Position numbers and translations under genes: made by a program. Shown here in pieces: positions 47,589 to 64,000 of a stretch of DNA of 64,000 bases; positions within the stretch are counted from its first letter, which is position 1; the number at the start of each line of letters is the position of its first letter. The stretch comes from Hyphomicrobium methylovorum (GTDB lineage Bacteria; Pseudomonadota; Alphaproteobacteria; Rhizobiales; Hyphomicrobiaceae), in assembly GCF_013626205.1 (NCBI RefSeq), contig NZ_QHJE01000001.1, positions 372,001-436,000 on the forward strand, given 5' to 3'. The notes below the pieces were generated by a model. The model was not told the DNA's origin. It saw nothing but the letters and a program-made list of their open reading frames with translations, and searched no databases.

Positions 47589-48059
47589 CTACCAGCGATA
47601 GTGCGAGAAGGCGCGGTTGGCTTCAGCCATCTTGTGCGTGTCTTCACGCTTCTTGACGGCCGTGCCGCGGTTGCTTGCGGCGTCGAGCAATTCGCCCGAG
47701 AGCTTGTCAATCAGCGTCGATTCATTGCGCGAACGAGCGGCTGCAATAAGCCAACGGATCGCGAGGGCCTGACGACGCTCGTTGCGAACTTCGACCGGCA
47801 CCTGATACGTGGCACCGCCGACGCGACGCGAGCGGACCTCAACGGCCGGCATCACGTTGTCGAGCGCCTGACGGAACAGGTCGAGCGGGTTTGCTTTGCC
47901 CTTCTGTTCCATCTTGTCGAAGGCGCCGTAAACCATGCGCTCGGCGACCGACTTCTTGCCGTGTTCCATCACCGCGTTCATGAACTTGGTGACGACGAGG
48001 TCGTTGAACTTCGGATCCGGGATCACTTCCCGCTTTTGCGCCGCGTGACGACGAGACAT
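47589..48059 (-). CDS. rpsG: 30S ribosomal protein S7
   Basis: The 156-residue head-assembly protein starts [18 protein letters not shown] and has [18 protein letters not shown]. In E. coli S7 represses the str operon. It lies 67 bp after rpsL. Confidence 0.99.
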   Translation of the reverse strand: MSRRHAAQKREVIPDPKFNDLVVTKFMNAVMEHGKKSVAERMVYGAFDKMEQKGKANPLDLFRQALDNVMPAVEVRSRRVGGATYQVPVEVRNERRQALAIRWLIAAARSRNESTLIDKLSGELLDAASNRGTAVKKREDTHKMAEANRAFSHYRW

Positions 48060-48126
48060 TATGGCTGGCCCTTCGCTTCAATTCTAATGTTGGTGGGCCA
48101 GATCGTCCGGCCCGATTTGCAGCCTA

Positions 48127-48498
48127 TTACTTAGGCCGCTTCGCACCGTATTTCGAACGCCGCTGACGGCGTGCCGCAACGCCCTGCGTGTCGAGCACGC
48201 CGCGGACGATATGATAACGGACACCGGGAAGGTCCTTTACGCGGCCGCCGCGGATGAGCACGACAGAGTGCTCCTGAAGGTTATGACCTTCGCCCGGGAT
48301 GTAGCCGATTACTTCATAGCCGTTCGTGAGACGGATCTTCGCAACCTTACGAAGCGCGGAGTTCGGCTTCTTCGGTGTCGTCGTGTACACGCGCGTGCAA
48401 ACACCGCGTTTCTGCGGGCACGCTTCCATGTGGCGCGACTTCTCGCGATAGACCGGCTTTACCCGCGGCTTCCGGATCAACTGTTGTATCGTCGGCAT
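48127..48498 (-). CDS. rpsL: 30S ribosomal protein S12
   Basis: The 123-residue decoding-site protein starts [12 protein letters not shown] and has [13 protein letters not shown], the wild-type streptomycin-sensitive sequence, and [15 protein letters not shown] 48498 is chosen by family start although the frame is open upstream. It is the first gene of the str operon, behind a ~230-nt leader with a good promoter. Confidence 0.98.
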   Translation of the reverse strand: MPTIQQLIRKPRVKPVYREKSRHMEACPQKRGVCTRVYTTTPKKPNSALRKVAKIRLTNGYEVIGYIPGEGHNLQEHSVVLIRGGRVKDLPGVRYHIVRGVLDTQGVAARRQRRSKYGAKRPK

Positions 48499-48665
48499 TC
48501 GCCCAATCCTGACTTCGGGACGCATCCATTGGAATGCGCCAAACAAACCTGCCAGGTGCGCGAAGTCCGCCCCTAGCAAGTAAAAAACCAGAGGATCATG
48601 CCGCCCTTTGTAAGGGTAACAGATCTTGGCCCGTCGATGTGCTCTGCTTTATGGACGATAGCGTT

Positions 48666-48701
48666 TAGACCAGGAAAAGGCGCGAAGCGCCGAAAGGTCT
48701 A
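48666..48701 (-). promoter_or_regulatory. Two-tier hairpin in the str operon leader
   Basis: Outer arms TAGACC (48666-48671) / GGTCTA (48696-48701) enclose an A-rich internal loop and an inner stem GGCGC (48679-48683) / GCGCC (48687-48691). On the transcribed strand the inner stem is followed by TTTTCC, so it could act as a weak attenuator or a protein-binding site. Confidence 0.5.
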
Positions 48702-48727
48702 CCACCTACCGTGAGAGTGGGCGGAGC

Positions 48728-48754
48728 TATATACACACCGGCCATATTGGTCAA
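48728..48754 (-). promoter_or_regulatory. Sigma-70-type promoter of the str (rpsL) operon
   Basis: On the minus strand TTGACC (48749-48754) is followed by TATATA (48728-48733, 15-bp spacing) and overlapping TATAGC (17-bp spacing). It is well placed to give a leader of ~225 nt before rpsL. Confidence 0.6.
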
Positions 48755-48939
48755 CAGCCACTCGGCGCGGCATCGAAATTAATTTCAGAAATTCGCGCGC
48801 TTAAAGGCAATTTCGACCTGCGACCCGTTGTCGGATCGATCGTTTCTTGCCGTTCCAACCCGGATTCTTTTCGCATCGCGGGATGTAATTTCTTTTTAAG
48901 CCGGGAATCGGACTGCTCGGTCTCAGCCCTGACCCCGCC

Positions 48940-48972
48940 AAGAAGAAGGCCGCCCCCTTGCGAGGAGCGGCC
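48940..48972 (-). terminator. Intrinsic terminator after rpoC
   Basis: On the minus strand GGCCGCTCC pairs with GGGGCGGCC (one G-U pair) around a 7-nt loop and is followed by TTCTTCTT. Plus-strand arms are 48948-48956 and 48964-48972. It separates the rpoBC unit from the str operon. Confidence 0.8.
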
Positions 48973-49007
48973 AACAATTCTTGTGATCCGAGAAGACGAA
49001 GGCTGCC

Positions 49008-53225
<4,218 letters not shown>

Positions 53226-53332
53226 TCGGCTGTCTCCTAAGGGGATCGGCCCGCGAAGCCGCTCCCGTGGACAAAAATGTTAGTGTCGGAGGCCTCCGCT
53301 CCGGATCCCGGAACGAAGGCCACTCGTGTTTC

Positions 53333-57499
<4,167 letters not shown>

Positions 57500-57654
57500 T
57501 TCGGTCCCTTCGTGCTCTCGTAAGCGGGGGCGGACCCGCGATTTAATTGCGACGCCTCAGGGTCCCTGAATACCGGGACCGCCTGAAACGGTTCACCGGA
57601 AGGCCCTTTCGAGGCGAGAAACCTCAAGGACCCTCCGGAAAACCGTTTTTCTTT

Positions 57655-57695
57655 GCTCTTGGCGACGCCCCTTCGGGGAGCCGGCCGCCACGAGC
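57655..57695. repeat. Nested palindromic repeat, copy C (rplL-rpoB gap)
   Basis: Outer arms GCTCTTGGC (57655-57663) / GCCACGAGC (57687-57695) enclose a GCCCC-TTC-GGGG inner stem, and the right side has GGGGAGCCGGCCGCC, identical to copies A and D. Confidence 0.82.
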
Positions 57696-57708
57696 AGCGT
57701 TTTGTTTT

Positions 57709-57749
57709 GCTCGTGGCGACTCCCCTTCGGGGAGCCGGCCGCCACGAGC
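57709..57749. repeat. Nested palindromic repeat, copy D (rplL-rpoB gap)
   Basis: Perfect outer arms GCTCGTGGC (57709-57717) / GCCACGAGC (57741-57749) enclose CTCCCC-TTC-GGGGAG and the shared CCGGCC spacer. It is a direct repeat of copy C with 54-bp periodicity and differs from copies A and B mainly in the outer arms, where changes tend to be compensatory. Confidence 0.85.
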
Positions 57750-57773
57750 GGAAGAGTGTGCACAAAGCGCTTC

Positions 57774-57802
57774 GGCGCCGACCGGAAATTCCGATCGGCG
57801 CC
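57774..57802 (-). promoter_or_regulatory. Hairpin (probable attenuator or processing site) after rplL
   Basis: GGCGCCGA (57774-57781) and TCGGCGCC (57795-57802) form an 8-bp stem, extended after one mismatch by CGG/CCG. It starts 8 bp after the rplL stop and has no U-tract, which suits partial termination or RNA processing between rplL and rpoB. Confidence 0.6.
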
Positions 57803-57810
57803 TAAGGCAA

Positions 57811-58185
57811 TTACTTCACTTCGACGACAGCGCCCTGATCTTCGAGCTGCTTCTTCAGCTTTGCAGCTTCGTCCTTCGTGACGCCTTCCTTCACGGTCTT
57901 GCCACCGGCCTCAACGAGGTCCTTGGCTTCCTTCAAGCCGAGGCCCGTGATGGCGCGAACTTCCTTGATGACGTTGATCTTCTTGTCTCCGCCCGACTTC
58001 AGAATGACGGTGAATTCCGTCTGTTCTTCAGCGGGGGCAGCACCGCCACCAGCAGCCGGAGCAGCAACAGCGACGGCTGCAGCAGCCGAAACGCCCCACT
58101 TCTCTTCCAGAGCCTTGGCAAGCTCAGCGGCTTCGAGCACGGTGAGGCTCGACAAGTCTTCAACGATTTTCTCAATCTTGGACAT
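57811..58185 (-). CDS. rplL: 50S ribosomal protein L7/L12
   Basis: The 124-residue stalk protein has an N-terminal dimerisation domain, an Ala/Gly/Pro-rich hinge (about residues 36-52) and the C-terminal factor-binding domain ([20 protein letters not shown]). It lies 109 bp after rplJ. Confidence 0.99.
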   Translation of the reverse strand: MSKIEKIVEDLSSLTVLEAAELAKALEEKWGVSAAAAVAVAAPAAGGGAAPAEEQTEFTVILKSGGDKKINVIKEVRAITGLGLKEAKDLVEAGGKTVKEGVTKDEAAKLKKQLEDQGAVVEVK

Positions 58186-58294
58186 ATATAGGTACCTTCC
58201 GATTTGAACCTAGTGGTTGAGTTGCAGCACCCTTGTCGCGGGTTGCTGCGTTTCGATCCGGGTCTCTAAAGAGCCCCACAACATTCCGTCCGGC

Positions 58295-58813
58295 TTATGC
58301 GGCCTCGCCTTGAGCTGCCTTCGCCTGGATAACACGAGCGAGCTGGGCACCCGGCTCCTTGACCGTCCGAGCGATTTTCGTCGCCGGAGCGTTCAGGAGG
58401 CCAATGAGCTTGGCTCTCAGTTCATCAAGCGATGGTAGATCGGCGAGCGCTTTCACGCCGTTCGCGTCGAGGATGGTCTTGCCCATCGCGCCGCCGAGGA
58501 TCACGAGCTTGTCGTTCACCTTGGAGTACGTGACGGCTGCCTTCGCCGCAGCAATCGGATCTTTCGAAAAGGCCAGAATGGTCGGCCCCGTCATCAGTCC
58601 CGAAAGTTGTTCGGCGTCGGTATCCTTGAGCGCGAGCTGCGCCAGCTTGTTCTTGGCCACTTTCACAGATCCGCCAGCTTCTTTAACGCGCTTGCGGAAT
58701 TCTGCGGATTGAGAGGCCACCATGCCGGTGTTGTGGGCGACCACGACCACGCCGGTGCTTTTCAGCTCGCCGTGAAGATGGTCGATGAGCTCACGTTTCG
58801 CGGCTCTATCCAC
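58295..58813 (-). CDS. rplJ: 50S ribosomal protein L10
   Basis: The 172-residue stalk-base protein anchors L7/L12: DRAAKRELIDHLHGELKS and GPTILAFSKDPIAAAKA. The start is GTG 58813 with AAGGAG (58821-58826) 7 bp upstream. A hairpin ends 3 nt before that ribosome-binding site, so autoregulation through the leader is likely. Confidence 0.98.
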   Translation of the reverse strand: MDRAAKRELIDHLHGELKSTGVVVVAHNTGMVASQSAEFRKRVKEAGGSVKVAKNKLAQLALKDTDAEQLSGLMTGPTILAFSKDPIAAAKAAVTYSKVNDKLVILGGAMGKTILDANGVKALADLPSLDELRAKLIGLLNAPATKIARTVKEPGAQLARVIQAKAAQGEAA

Positions 58814-59137
58814 GTCTCGTCTCCTTGCTGCGAAACTTCATTTGCGAAGTTTCGCGGGTTGCACCTTGCCGCCTGATCCCGAAGGATCGGACGACGCTTG
58901 GTCTGTCCTCGTTCCCGTGGACCGCAACTTGCGGCACGGTGCTGACCCAGAAGGTTCAAATCGAATTGCGGGCTCTCGCCCTAAATTCGATCAACTTCTG
59001 TCTCATGCAGGCTCTCGAAAGAGAGACTTAGGCTTCTCCAGCGAACTGGAAGCAGCACCCGCAATCTCGGACAGTGCCGAACCAGAGCGAACTCCGGTTC
59101 GGAGTTTTCCGGGTTGCCCCGGAATTGGCGAAAGTCT
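58814..59137 (-). promoter_or_regulatory. L10 operon leader (rplA-rplJ gap, 324 bp)
   Basis: No gene is supported; the gap folds strongly on the transcribed strand. An 11-bp stem with a UUCG loop lies at 59077-59102, an 8-bp stem with an inner GGGC/GCCC stem at 58960-58991, and a perfect 10-bp stem at 58830-58855 next to the rplJ ribosome-binding site. In other bacteria the L10-L7/L12 complex binds such a leader to repress translation; the position and structure fit. Confidence 0.65.
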
Positions 59138-59887
59138 TTAAGCCACCGGCCCCGATGCGACGGAGGCGGTTTCGAGCTTCAAGCCCGGCCCCATTGTCGA
59201 GGACAGCGATACCTTCTTGAGGTACGTGCCCTTCGAGCCGGTCGGCTTGGCTTTGACGACGGCGTCGACGAAAGCCTTGATGTTCTGGACGAGCGCTTCT
59301 TCGGTGAAGCTTGCCTTGCCGATGCCGGCGTGGACGATGCCAGCCTTCTCGACACGGAATTCAACCGAGCCACCCTTCGCACCCTTGACGGCGCCCGTGA
59401 CGTCCATCGTGACGGTGCCGACGCGCGGGTTCGGCATCAGGCCGCGGGGGCCAAGCACCTTACCGAGGCGGCCGACGAGGCCCATCATGTCCGGCGTCGC
59501 GATGCAGCGATCGAAATTGATCGTGCCGCCCTGGACGATTTCAACGAGGTCTTCCGCGCCGACGATGTCTGCTCCGGCTGCCTTGGCTTCTTCAGCCTTG
59601 GCACCCTTTGCGAAGACGGCAACGCGCGCCGTGCGGCCTGAGCCGTTCGGCAGATTGCAAACGCCGCGAACCATCTGATCCGCGTGCTTGGGGTCAACGC
59701 CGAGATTGACAGCGACTTCGATCGTCTCATCGAACTTCGCCTTGGCGCGTCCCTTGATGATCTTCACCGCTTCTTCGATCTCGTAGGCTTTGCTGGGATT
59801 GAGACCGTCCTTGACGGACAGCATCCGCTTGCCACCTGCGAGGCGCGTTTCCTTGACCTTTTCGGCGCTGATTTGAGCTTTTGCCAT
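59138..59887 (-). CDS. rplA: 50S ribosomal protein L1
   Basis: The 249-residue L1-stalk protein has [33 protein letters not shown] and [11 protein letters not shown]. It is slightly longer than E. coli L1 at both ends. In E. coli L1 represses its own operon. It lies 4 bp after rplK. Confidence 0.98.
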   Translation of the reverse strand: MAKAQISAEKVKETRLAGGKRMLSVKDGLNPSKAYEIEEAVKIIKGRAKAKFDETIEVAVNLGVDPKHADQMVRGVCNLPNGSGRTARVAVFAKGAKAEEAKAAGADIVGAEDLVEIVQGGTINFDRCIATPDMMGLVGRLGKVLGPRGLMPNPRVGTVTMDVTGAVKGAKGGSVEFRVEKAGIVHAGIGKASFTEEALVQNIKAFVDAVVKAKPTGSKGTYLKKVSLSSTMGPGLKLETASVASGPVA

Positions 59888-59891
59888 CGAC

Positions 59892-60338
59892 TTACTCCAC
59901 CACCGTCAGGCCCATCGACCGGGCGCTACCCGCAAGCGTGCGAGCGGCGGCATCCAGATCGTCGGTGTTCATGTCCTTGAGCTTGCCCTTGGCAATCTCT
60001 TTCAGCTGCGCGATCGTCACCTGACCGGCAACGGCGCGACCCGGCTCCTTGGAGCCCGTGCCGCCCTTACCGGTGGCACGCAAGCCTGCAGCCTTTTTGA
60101 TCAAGAACGTTGCGGGCGGCTGGCGCATCTCGAACGAGAACGAGCGGTCAGAATAGACCGTGATCTTCACCGGGATGGGCGTGCCCTGGTCGATGTCCTT
60201 CGTCTTGGCGTTGAAGGATTTGCAGAATTCCATGATGTTCACGCCACGCTGGCCAAGCGCGGGACCGATCGGTGGCGACGGATTGGCCGCCCCTGCCGGT
60301 ACTTGTAAGTTGATAAAGCCTTCTATCTTCTTCGCCAT
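59892..60338 (-). CDS. rplK: 50S ribosomal protein L11
   Basis: The 148-residue GTPase-centre protein has [20 protein letters not shown] and [18 protein letters not shown] (thiostrepton-region Pro residues present). It lies 204 bp after nusG. Confidence 0.98.
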   Translation of the reverse strand: MAKKIEGFINLQVPAGAANPSPPIGPALGQRGVNIMEFCKSFNAKTKDIDQGTPIPVKITVYSDRSFSFEMRQPPATFLIKKAAGLRATGKGGTGSKEPGRAVAGQVTIAQLKEIAKGKLKDMNTDDLDAAARTLAGSARSMGLTVVE

Positions 60339-60542
60339 GGTTCCCCTTTAGCGTTAGAGACTGGATGCCTTGCACCAGACTCAGGGTTAGCGGTTCTGCG
60401 GGCCGTGGTTCGCAAACGAACTCAGCCCTCCCGCACAGCTTCGCGCTTCAGATGATCCAAAGCGCGTATTCCGCCCTCTTTCGAAGGCGGAAATTCGAAT
60501 TCCGTTTCTACGTGCCAACGGCACTCCCCAGTGAACCCGCCC

Positions 60543-61118
60543 TCAACCTGGCACCTTCTCGACCTGGCCGAACTCGAGTTCGACAGGCGTCGGGCGGCCG
60601 AAGATCGACACAGCCACCTTGACCCGCGAACGCTCCTCGTCGACTTCCTCGACGACACCCGTGAACGACGCGAACGGCCCGTCTGCGACCTTGACGTTTT
60701 CTCCGATCTCGAAGGTGATCGTCGGCTTCGGCCGCTCCACGCCTTCTTTGACCTGGTTCAGAATGCGCAACGCCTCATCCTCAGGGATCGGCATCGGCTT
60801 GTTATCAGCACCCAGAAAGCCGGTGACCTTCGGCGTGTTCTTGATCATGACGAAGGCCGCGTCCGTCATCTTCATCTTGACGAGGACGTAGCCCGGCAAA
60901 AACTTGCGCTCGGTTGGAATCTTGCGACCACGCTTGACCTCGACGACCTCTTCCGTCGGCACCACGACCTCTTCAAAGAGGTGCTCGAGTCCGCCCGCTT
61001 TCGCGCGCTCGCGAATGGCGTCAGCGACCTTGCGTTCGAAGTTCGTATAAGCGTGCACGATGTACCAGCGCGTACCGGCGACCGTCGTTTTTTCTTCGCG
61101 TTGCTGCGCGACAACCAT
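60543..61118 (-). CDS. nusG: Transcription termination/antitermination factor NusG
   Basis: The 191-residue protein has an NGN domain (TRWYIVHAYTNFERKVADAI, FLPGYVLVKMKM) and a C-terminal KOW domain (VADGPFASFTGVVEEVDEER). It couples RNA polymerase with Rho or ribosomal S10. ATG 61118 is preferred over the TTG two codons upstream on spacing from AGAGGG; the call of start is not certain. Confidence 0.96.
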   Translation of the reverse strand: MVVAQQREEKTTVAGTRWYIVHAYTNFERKVADAIRERAKAGGLEHLFEEVVVPTEEVVEVKRGRKIPTERKFLPGYVLVKMKMTDAAFVMIKNTPKVTGFLGADNKPMPIPEDEALRILNQVKEGVERPKPTITFEIGENVKVADGPFASFTGVVEEVDEERSRVKVAVSIFGRPTPVELEFGQVEKVPG

Positions 61119-61169
61119 TCTCAAACGCCCTCTTGCGCGTCACCGAAGCCAAATAAAAATGGGACGACC

Positions 61170-61367
61170 TTAGCTGCCTACCCCCAGGACGAAGCGCACG
61201 ATATGGCTCAACGCCTGATCAACGAGCAAAAAGAAAACCGAGGCAAACGCGACCATGATGAGCACCATCACAGTCGTGATCCACACCTCTTTCCAGGTCG
61301 GCCAAGTGACCTTGGAAGTTTCCTGCCGAACTTCCTGAATAAAGGTAATGGGGTTGAACTTCGCCAT
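61170..61367 (-). CDS. secE: Protein translocase subunit SecE
   Basis: The 65-residue single-span form typical of alphaproteobacteria has MAKFNPITFIQEVRQETSKV, the conserved VTWPTWKEV and one membrane helix. ATG 61367 gives the family start. It lies between tRNA-Trp and nusG. Confidence 0.97.
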   Translation of the reverse strand: MAKFNPITFIQEVRQETSKVTWPTWKEVWITTVMVLIMVAFASVFFLLVDQALSHIVRFVLGVGS

Positions 61368-61459
61368 AATAGTGCTTTCTGTCAGCAAATGCGACAACAT
61401 GCCGCTCCCAGCCCCATCCTTATGATCGGGTTGGTCGGCACATCAAACCTTGGCGAGGC

Positions 61460-61535
61460 TGGCAGGGGCGGAGGGTCTCGAACCCCCGACCTTCGGTTTT
61501 GGAGACCGACGCTCTACCAATTGAGCTACACCCCT
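61460..61535 (-). tRNA. trnW: tRNA-Trp (anticodon CCA)
   Basis: The 76-nt gene folds into a standard cloverleaf on the minus strand: acceptor 5' AGGGGTG pairs with CGCCCCT, anticodon loop CTCCAAAAC carries CCA, T-arm GGTTCGAGACC is normal. Terminal CCA is encoded. It precedes secE by 92 bp, a conserved arrangement; the tuf copy often found just before it is absent. Confidence 0.97.
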
Positions 61536-61667
61536 AGCACGCTACACGAGCAAAGCCCAGCGGCGAACAGCCTCTTTCGCGGCCGCTTTGCTTAACCGAT
61601 GTTTTTAGGGTTGTCACCCCGTTGGGAATATTTTTTCGCGCGGCAAGTGCTCGCGCCGCCTCGAAAA

Positions 61668-62003
61668 TCAGCTTTGGGATGCGGGCAGCGGCTCAATAAT
61701 CACCGCGGAGCCGTAAGCCAGCACCTCTGTGACTGCTGCGGCGATCTCATTGGCGTCATAGCGCATGGCGATGACGGCGTTGGCCCCCATCTCCTGAGCG
61801 TGCTGGATGAGAAGATCGAACGCTTCCTGGCGCGCTTGCTCGGCGAGACTTGTATAAACAGAGATATTTCCGCCAAAGAAAATCTGGATCGCGGCCCCCA
61901 GATTGCCGACGACACTGCGCGACCGCACCGTTAGGCCGCGAACCATCCCGAGGTGCCGGACAACGCGATACCCCTGGATGTCGTTGGTCGTCACAACAAG
62001 CAT
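61668..62003 (-). CDS. YbjQ/UPF0145-family protein
   Basis: The 111-residue protein matches the YbjQ family of small pentameric beta/alpha proteins (putative heavy-metal-binding domain): MLVVTTNDIQGYRVVRHLG, then GANAVIAMRYDANEI. Function is not established. It is upstream of tRNA-Trp on the same strand, and divergent from the opgD-like gene. Confidence 0.9.
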   Translation of the reverse strand: MLVVTTNDIQGYRVVRHLGMVRGLTVRSRSVVGNLGAAIQIFFGGNISVYTSLAEQARQEAFDLLIQHAQEMGANAVIAMRYDANEIAAAVTEVLAYGSAVIIEPLPASQS

Positions 62004-62340
62004 TGCTGATCCCCTTGGTTTGCGGCCCTGTCTGAGCCGTCGATGGACTTAGGTTAATGCAGGGCTTAGCTGATGGCGATGGCGACGTTCCGGTGCTCTG
62101 ACGTCCTGCTCGCCCAACGCTAGCGGACATTCATGTATTCCGCGTGTTCCCTTGGGCATTGCCTGCGCGCTTTCCAACGAACGAGGCATCCAATAATCAA
62201 TGGGCGGAGCCTAAGTTACCCCCTACTTCATTTGCCATTTCATCAGCCGACAAACAAATGCCACGCTGCCTGCGATAGAACCGCCCGCCTGCCTCGTTGA
62301 ACCCCATTCCTGCCAAGATCGGCCAAGCATACCAACGCAC
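62004..62340. other. Divergent intergenic region, YbjQ to opgD-like (337 bp)
   Basis: I see no supported gene, strong palindrome or clear promoter here. It must contain the promoters for both flanking divergent genes. Confidence 0.6.
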
Positions 62341-63909
62341 ATGACTTTTCCCCTCAATCGTCGTGACGTCCTTGCCGGAGCCATTGCTGCTTCCGCCGCA
62401 TCCTGGACGTCCTCCGCGATCGCCGACTCATCCGTCGGACCGTTCGCGCTCGGTCCGGCCGAACCCTTCTCGTTCGATATGCTGAAGGAGCGCGCCAAGG
62501 CGCTCTCGACGAAGCAATATGTGCCGCCCCTGCAGCCGTCCGATTCCGATCATCTGCGCGGCATGACCTTCGATACGTTTGCGCAGGCCGTGTTCAAGCC
62601 CGAGATGGAACTCTGGCGCGACGTTCCCGGCGCGCAGAAGGTCCGCCTGTTTCCCCAGGGGCGTTACTACGCGGAACCGGTTGCGATCAGCGTTCTTGAA
62701 AACGGGCAGTCGCGGTTGATCGAATACTCGCCCGACTTCTTCAAGATGCCGGACAATCATCCGCTGCGGAAACTGAAGACGGCAGGGTTTGCAGGTTTTC
62801 GTTTGATGAGCCGCGGCGGCGTGAGCGATTGGCTTGCGTATCTCGGCGCGTCGTACTTCCGAGCGTCCGATCCCAACGATCAGTATGGCGCGTCGGCGCG
62901 CGGGCTTGCGATCAATACCGGACGGCCCGAAGAATTTCCGCGGTTCACCGCGTTTTGGCTGGAGCAGAACGGCAGCGGGCTCACGATCTACGCGCTGCTT
63001 GAAAGCCAGAGCGTGACTGGTGCCTATCGCATGGATAGCCGGCGCGTTCAGGGTGGCCAAGCCGGTGCGGTGCAGGACGTCGAGTGTGAGTTGTATTTCC
63101 GTGCACCGGTTGACCTGCTCGGCATTGCGCCGCTGACAGGTATGTTCTGGTATGGCGAGAATTCGGGCCATTTCCGCGGCGACTGGCGTCCGGAAGTTCA
63201 CGATTGCGACGGGTTGCAACTCTGGACCGGTCGCGGTGAGCGCATCTGGCGGCCGCTCGTCAATCCGCCTCGCATCGTGACGAACAGCTTCAGCGATGAA
63301 AACCCCAAGGGATTCGGACTGATCCAGCGTGATCGGGATTTCGAGAACTACCAGGACGATAGCCTCTTCTACGATCGCAGACCGAGCATCTGGGTTGAGC
63401 CTGCGCCCGGCTGGGGTAAGGGCGCCGTCAATCTGGTGCAACTGCCCTCGCAGAATGAGACCGAAGACAACATGGTCGCGTTCTGGACGCCGGAGAAGCC
63501 GGTGGTTGCAGGTTCGGTGATTAACGCGCGCTATCGGATGTATTGGGGCGTCGAAGCACCTCCAGCGGGTGACGTTGCGCGCGTTGTTGCAACGCGCGTC
63601 GGCCTCGGCGGGCTTGGAGGGCGCGATCTCGATCTGCGCCACACCAAGCCTGGCGCGCGCAAGTTCATGATCGACCTTGAAGGCAAGGCGCTTGAAGATC
63701 TGACGCGCTTCGATGGCACGCGGACGGCTGTTACCACGTCACGGGGCACGATCAGCGGCGTGGAAGCGTTCCCCGTTGTCGGCACGAACCGTTGGCGCAT
63801 GATGTTCGACCTGTCCGATCTCGACGGTCAACCCGCCGACTTGCGTGCCTACTTGGAAAAGAACAACACGCAGCTCAGCGAGACGTGGATTTACGAAGTC
63901 TTCCCCTGA
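62341..63909 (+). CDS. opgD: Tat-exported periplasmic glucan biosynthesis protein (OpgD/MdoD-like)
   Basis: The 522-residue protein has a twin-arginine signal (NRRDVLAGAIAASAASW) and the MdoG/OpgD domain: FDTFAQAVFKPEMELW, GRYYAEPVAISVLENG, GMFWYGENSGHFRGDWRPEV. OpgD and OpgG shape the backbone of osmoregulated periplasmic glucans; the Tat signal favours OpgD over the Sec-exported OpgG. No Shine-Dalgarno is visible before ATG 62341. No opgH synthase is within the window. The last 91 bp of the window show nothing further. Confidence 0.92.
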   Translation: MTFPLNRRDVLAGAIAASAASWTSSAIADSSVGPFALGPAEPFSFDMLKERAKALSTKQYVPPLQPSDSDHLRGMTFDTFAQAVFKPEMELWRDVPGAQKVRLFPQGRYYAEPVAISVLENGQSRLIEYSPDFFKMPDNHPLRKLKTAGFAGFRLMSRGGVSDWLAYLGASYFRASDPNDQYGASARGLAINTGRPEEFPRFTAFWLEQNGSGLTIYALLESQSVTGAYRMDSRRVQGGQAGAVQDVECELYFRAPVDLLGIAPLTGMFWYGENSGHFRGDWRPEVHDCDGLQLWTGRGERIWRPLVNPPRIVTNSFSDENPKGFGLIQRDRDFENYQDDSLFYDRRPSIWVEPAPGWGKGAVNLVQLPSQNETEDNMVAFWTPEKPVVAGSVINARYRMYWGVEAPPAGDVARVVATRVGLGGLGGRDLDLRHTKPGARKFMIDLEGKALEDLTRFDGTRTAVTTSRGTISGVEAFPVVGTNRWRMMFDLSDLDGQPADLRAYLEKNNTQLSETWIYEVFP

Positions 63910-64000
63910 GCGGCTCCAACCGTATAAACGCGCGTCGGCGGCCGCCTGATCGGCGTCTCGATGCGACTGCGACGATGAACGCGCGTGATTGAATCGGTTT

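Larger units (their letters stand above)
48499..49007 (-). other. rpoC-rpsL intergenic region (509 bp)
   Basis: No gene is supported here. From the rpoC side it holds the rpoC terminator (48940-48972), an AT-rich stretch (~48780-48900), the str promoter (48728-48754), and a structured leader with a two-tier hairpin (48666-48701) and a small CCCTT/AAGGG hairpin (48604-48616) before rpsL. Confidence 0.8.
57500..57810 (-). other. rplL-rpoB intergenic region (311 bp)
   Basis: No gene is supported. It contains a strong hairpin just after rplL (57774-57802), two nested palindromic repeats (57655-57749), and a GGTCCC/GGGACC stem (57561-57580) near rpoB. In E. coli the corresponding gap holds the attenuator and RNase III site that set rpoBC expression relative to rplJL. 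Confidence 0.8.

Noticed and set aside
53287-53298. 12-bp palindrome CGGAGGCCTCCG between rpoB and rpoC
   Set aside because: It is short, GC-rich and within an operon; likely chance in this base composition.

Overview
The window looks like a chromosomal core segment of an alphaproteobacterium in the Hyphomicrobiales, most like Hyphomicrobium or a close relative. This rests on the moderately GC-rich coding sequence, the alphaproteobacterial ribosomal cluster with adk between secY and rpsM, and the carboxy(nor)spermidine route to polyamines. A SoxYZ-like carrier of the type found with quinoprotein dehydrogenases in methylotrophs also fits. The genus is an inference; class and order are firmer. 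I found no insertion sequence, prophage, CRISPR array or rRNA gene. The single tRNA gene is tRNA-Trp.

Layout. 1-9.9 kb: a 5'-truncated AraC-type regulator, an extensin-like protein, a TPR/SPINDLY-type O-GlcNAc transferase homologue, and an RND efflux pump (adaptor plus permease) divergent from a TetR regulator with two strong palindromic operators. 10-17.4 kb: an exported SoxYZ-like fusion carrier, then carboxy(nor)spermidine dehydrogenase, a small membrane protein and carboxy(nor)spermidine decarboxylase, then aminopeptidase N. A ParB-like protein follows on the other strand. 17.4-21.7 kb: rarA (apparently leaderless), a P-loop NTPase, a bactofilin fused to a CSPG/cadherin-like repeat, crcB and an RluC/D pseudouridine synthase. 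22-28.8 kb: cysH-cysD-cysN for sulfate assimilation, a TauE/SafE exporter, a DegP-type protease and an SDR reductase.

28.9-61.5 kb is one long minus-strand block of the gene-expression machinery. In transcription order it runs tRNA-Trp, secE, nusG, rplK, rplA, rplJ, rplL, rpoB, rpoC, a terminator, then a promoter and rpsL, rpsG, fusA, tuf, the S10 genes, the spc genes with secY and adk, and the alpha genes rpsM, rpsK, rpoA, rplQ, ending in an intrinsic terminator. The L10 leader, the rplL-rpoB gap and the str leader all contain strong hairpins. A family of nested palindromic repeats occurs twice in tandem in both the rpoA-rplQ gap and the rplL-rpoB gap.

61.6-64 kb holds a YbjQ-family protein and a Tat-exported OpgD-like glucan biosynthesis protein.

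The most unusual signals are an EF-Tu with an enlarged, non-canonical switch I, a ribosomal protein L2 with a shortened conserved loop next to the peptidyl-transferase centre, the bactofilin-CSPG fusion, the repeats inside the ribosomal operons, and a coupled membrane protein inside the polyamine operon.
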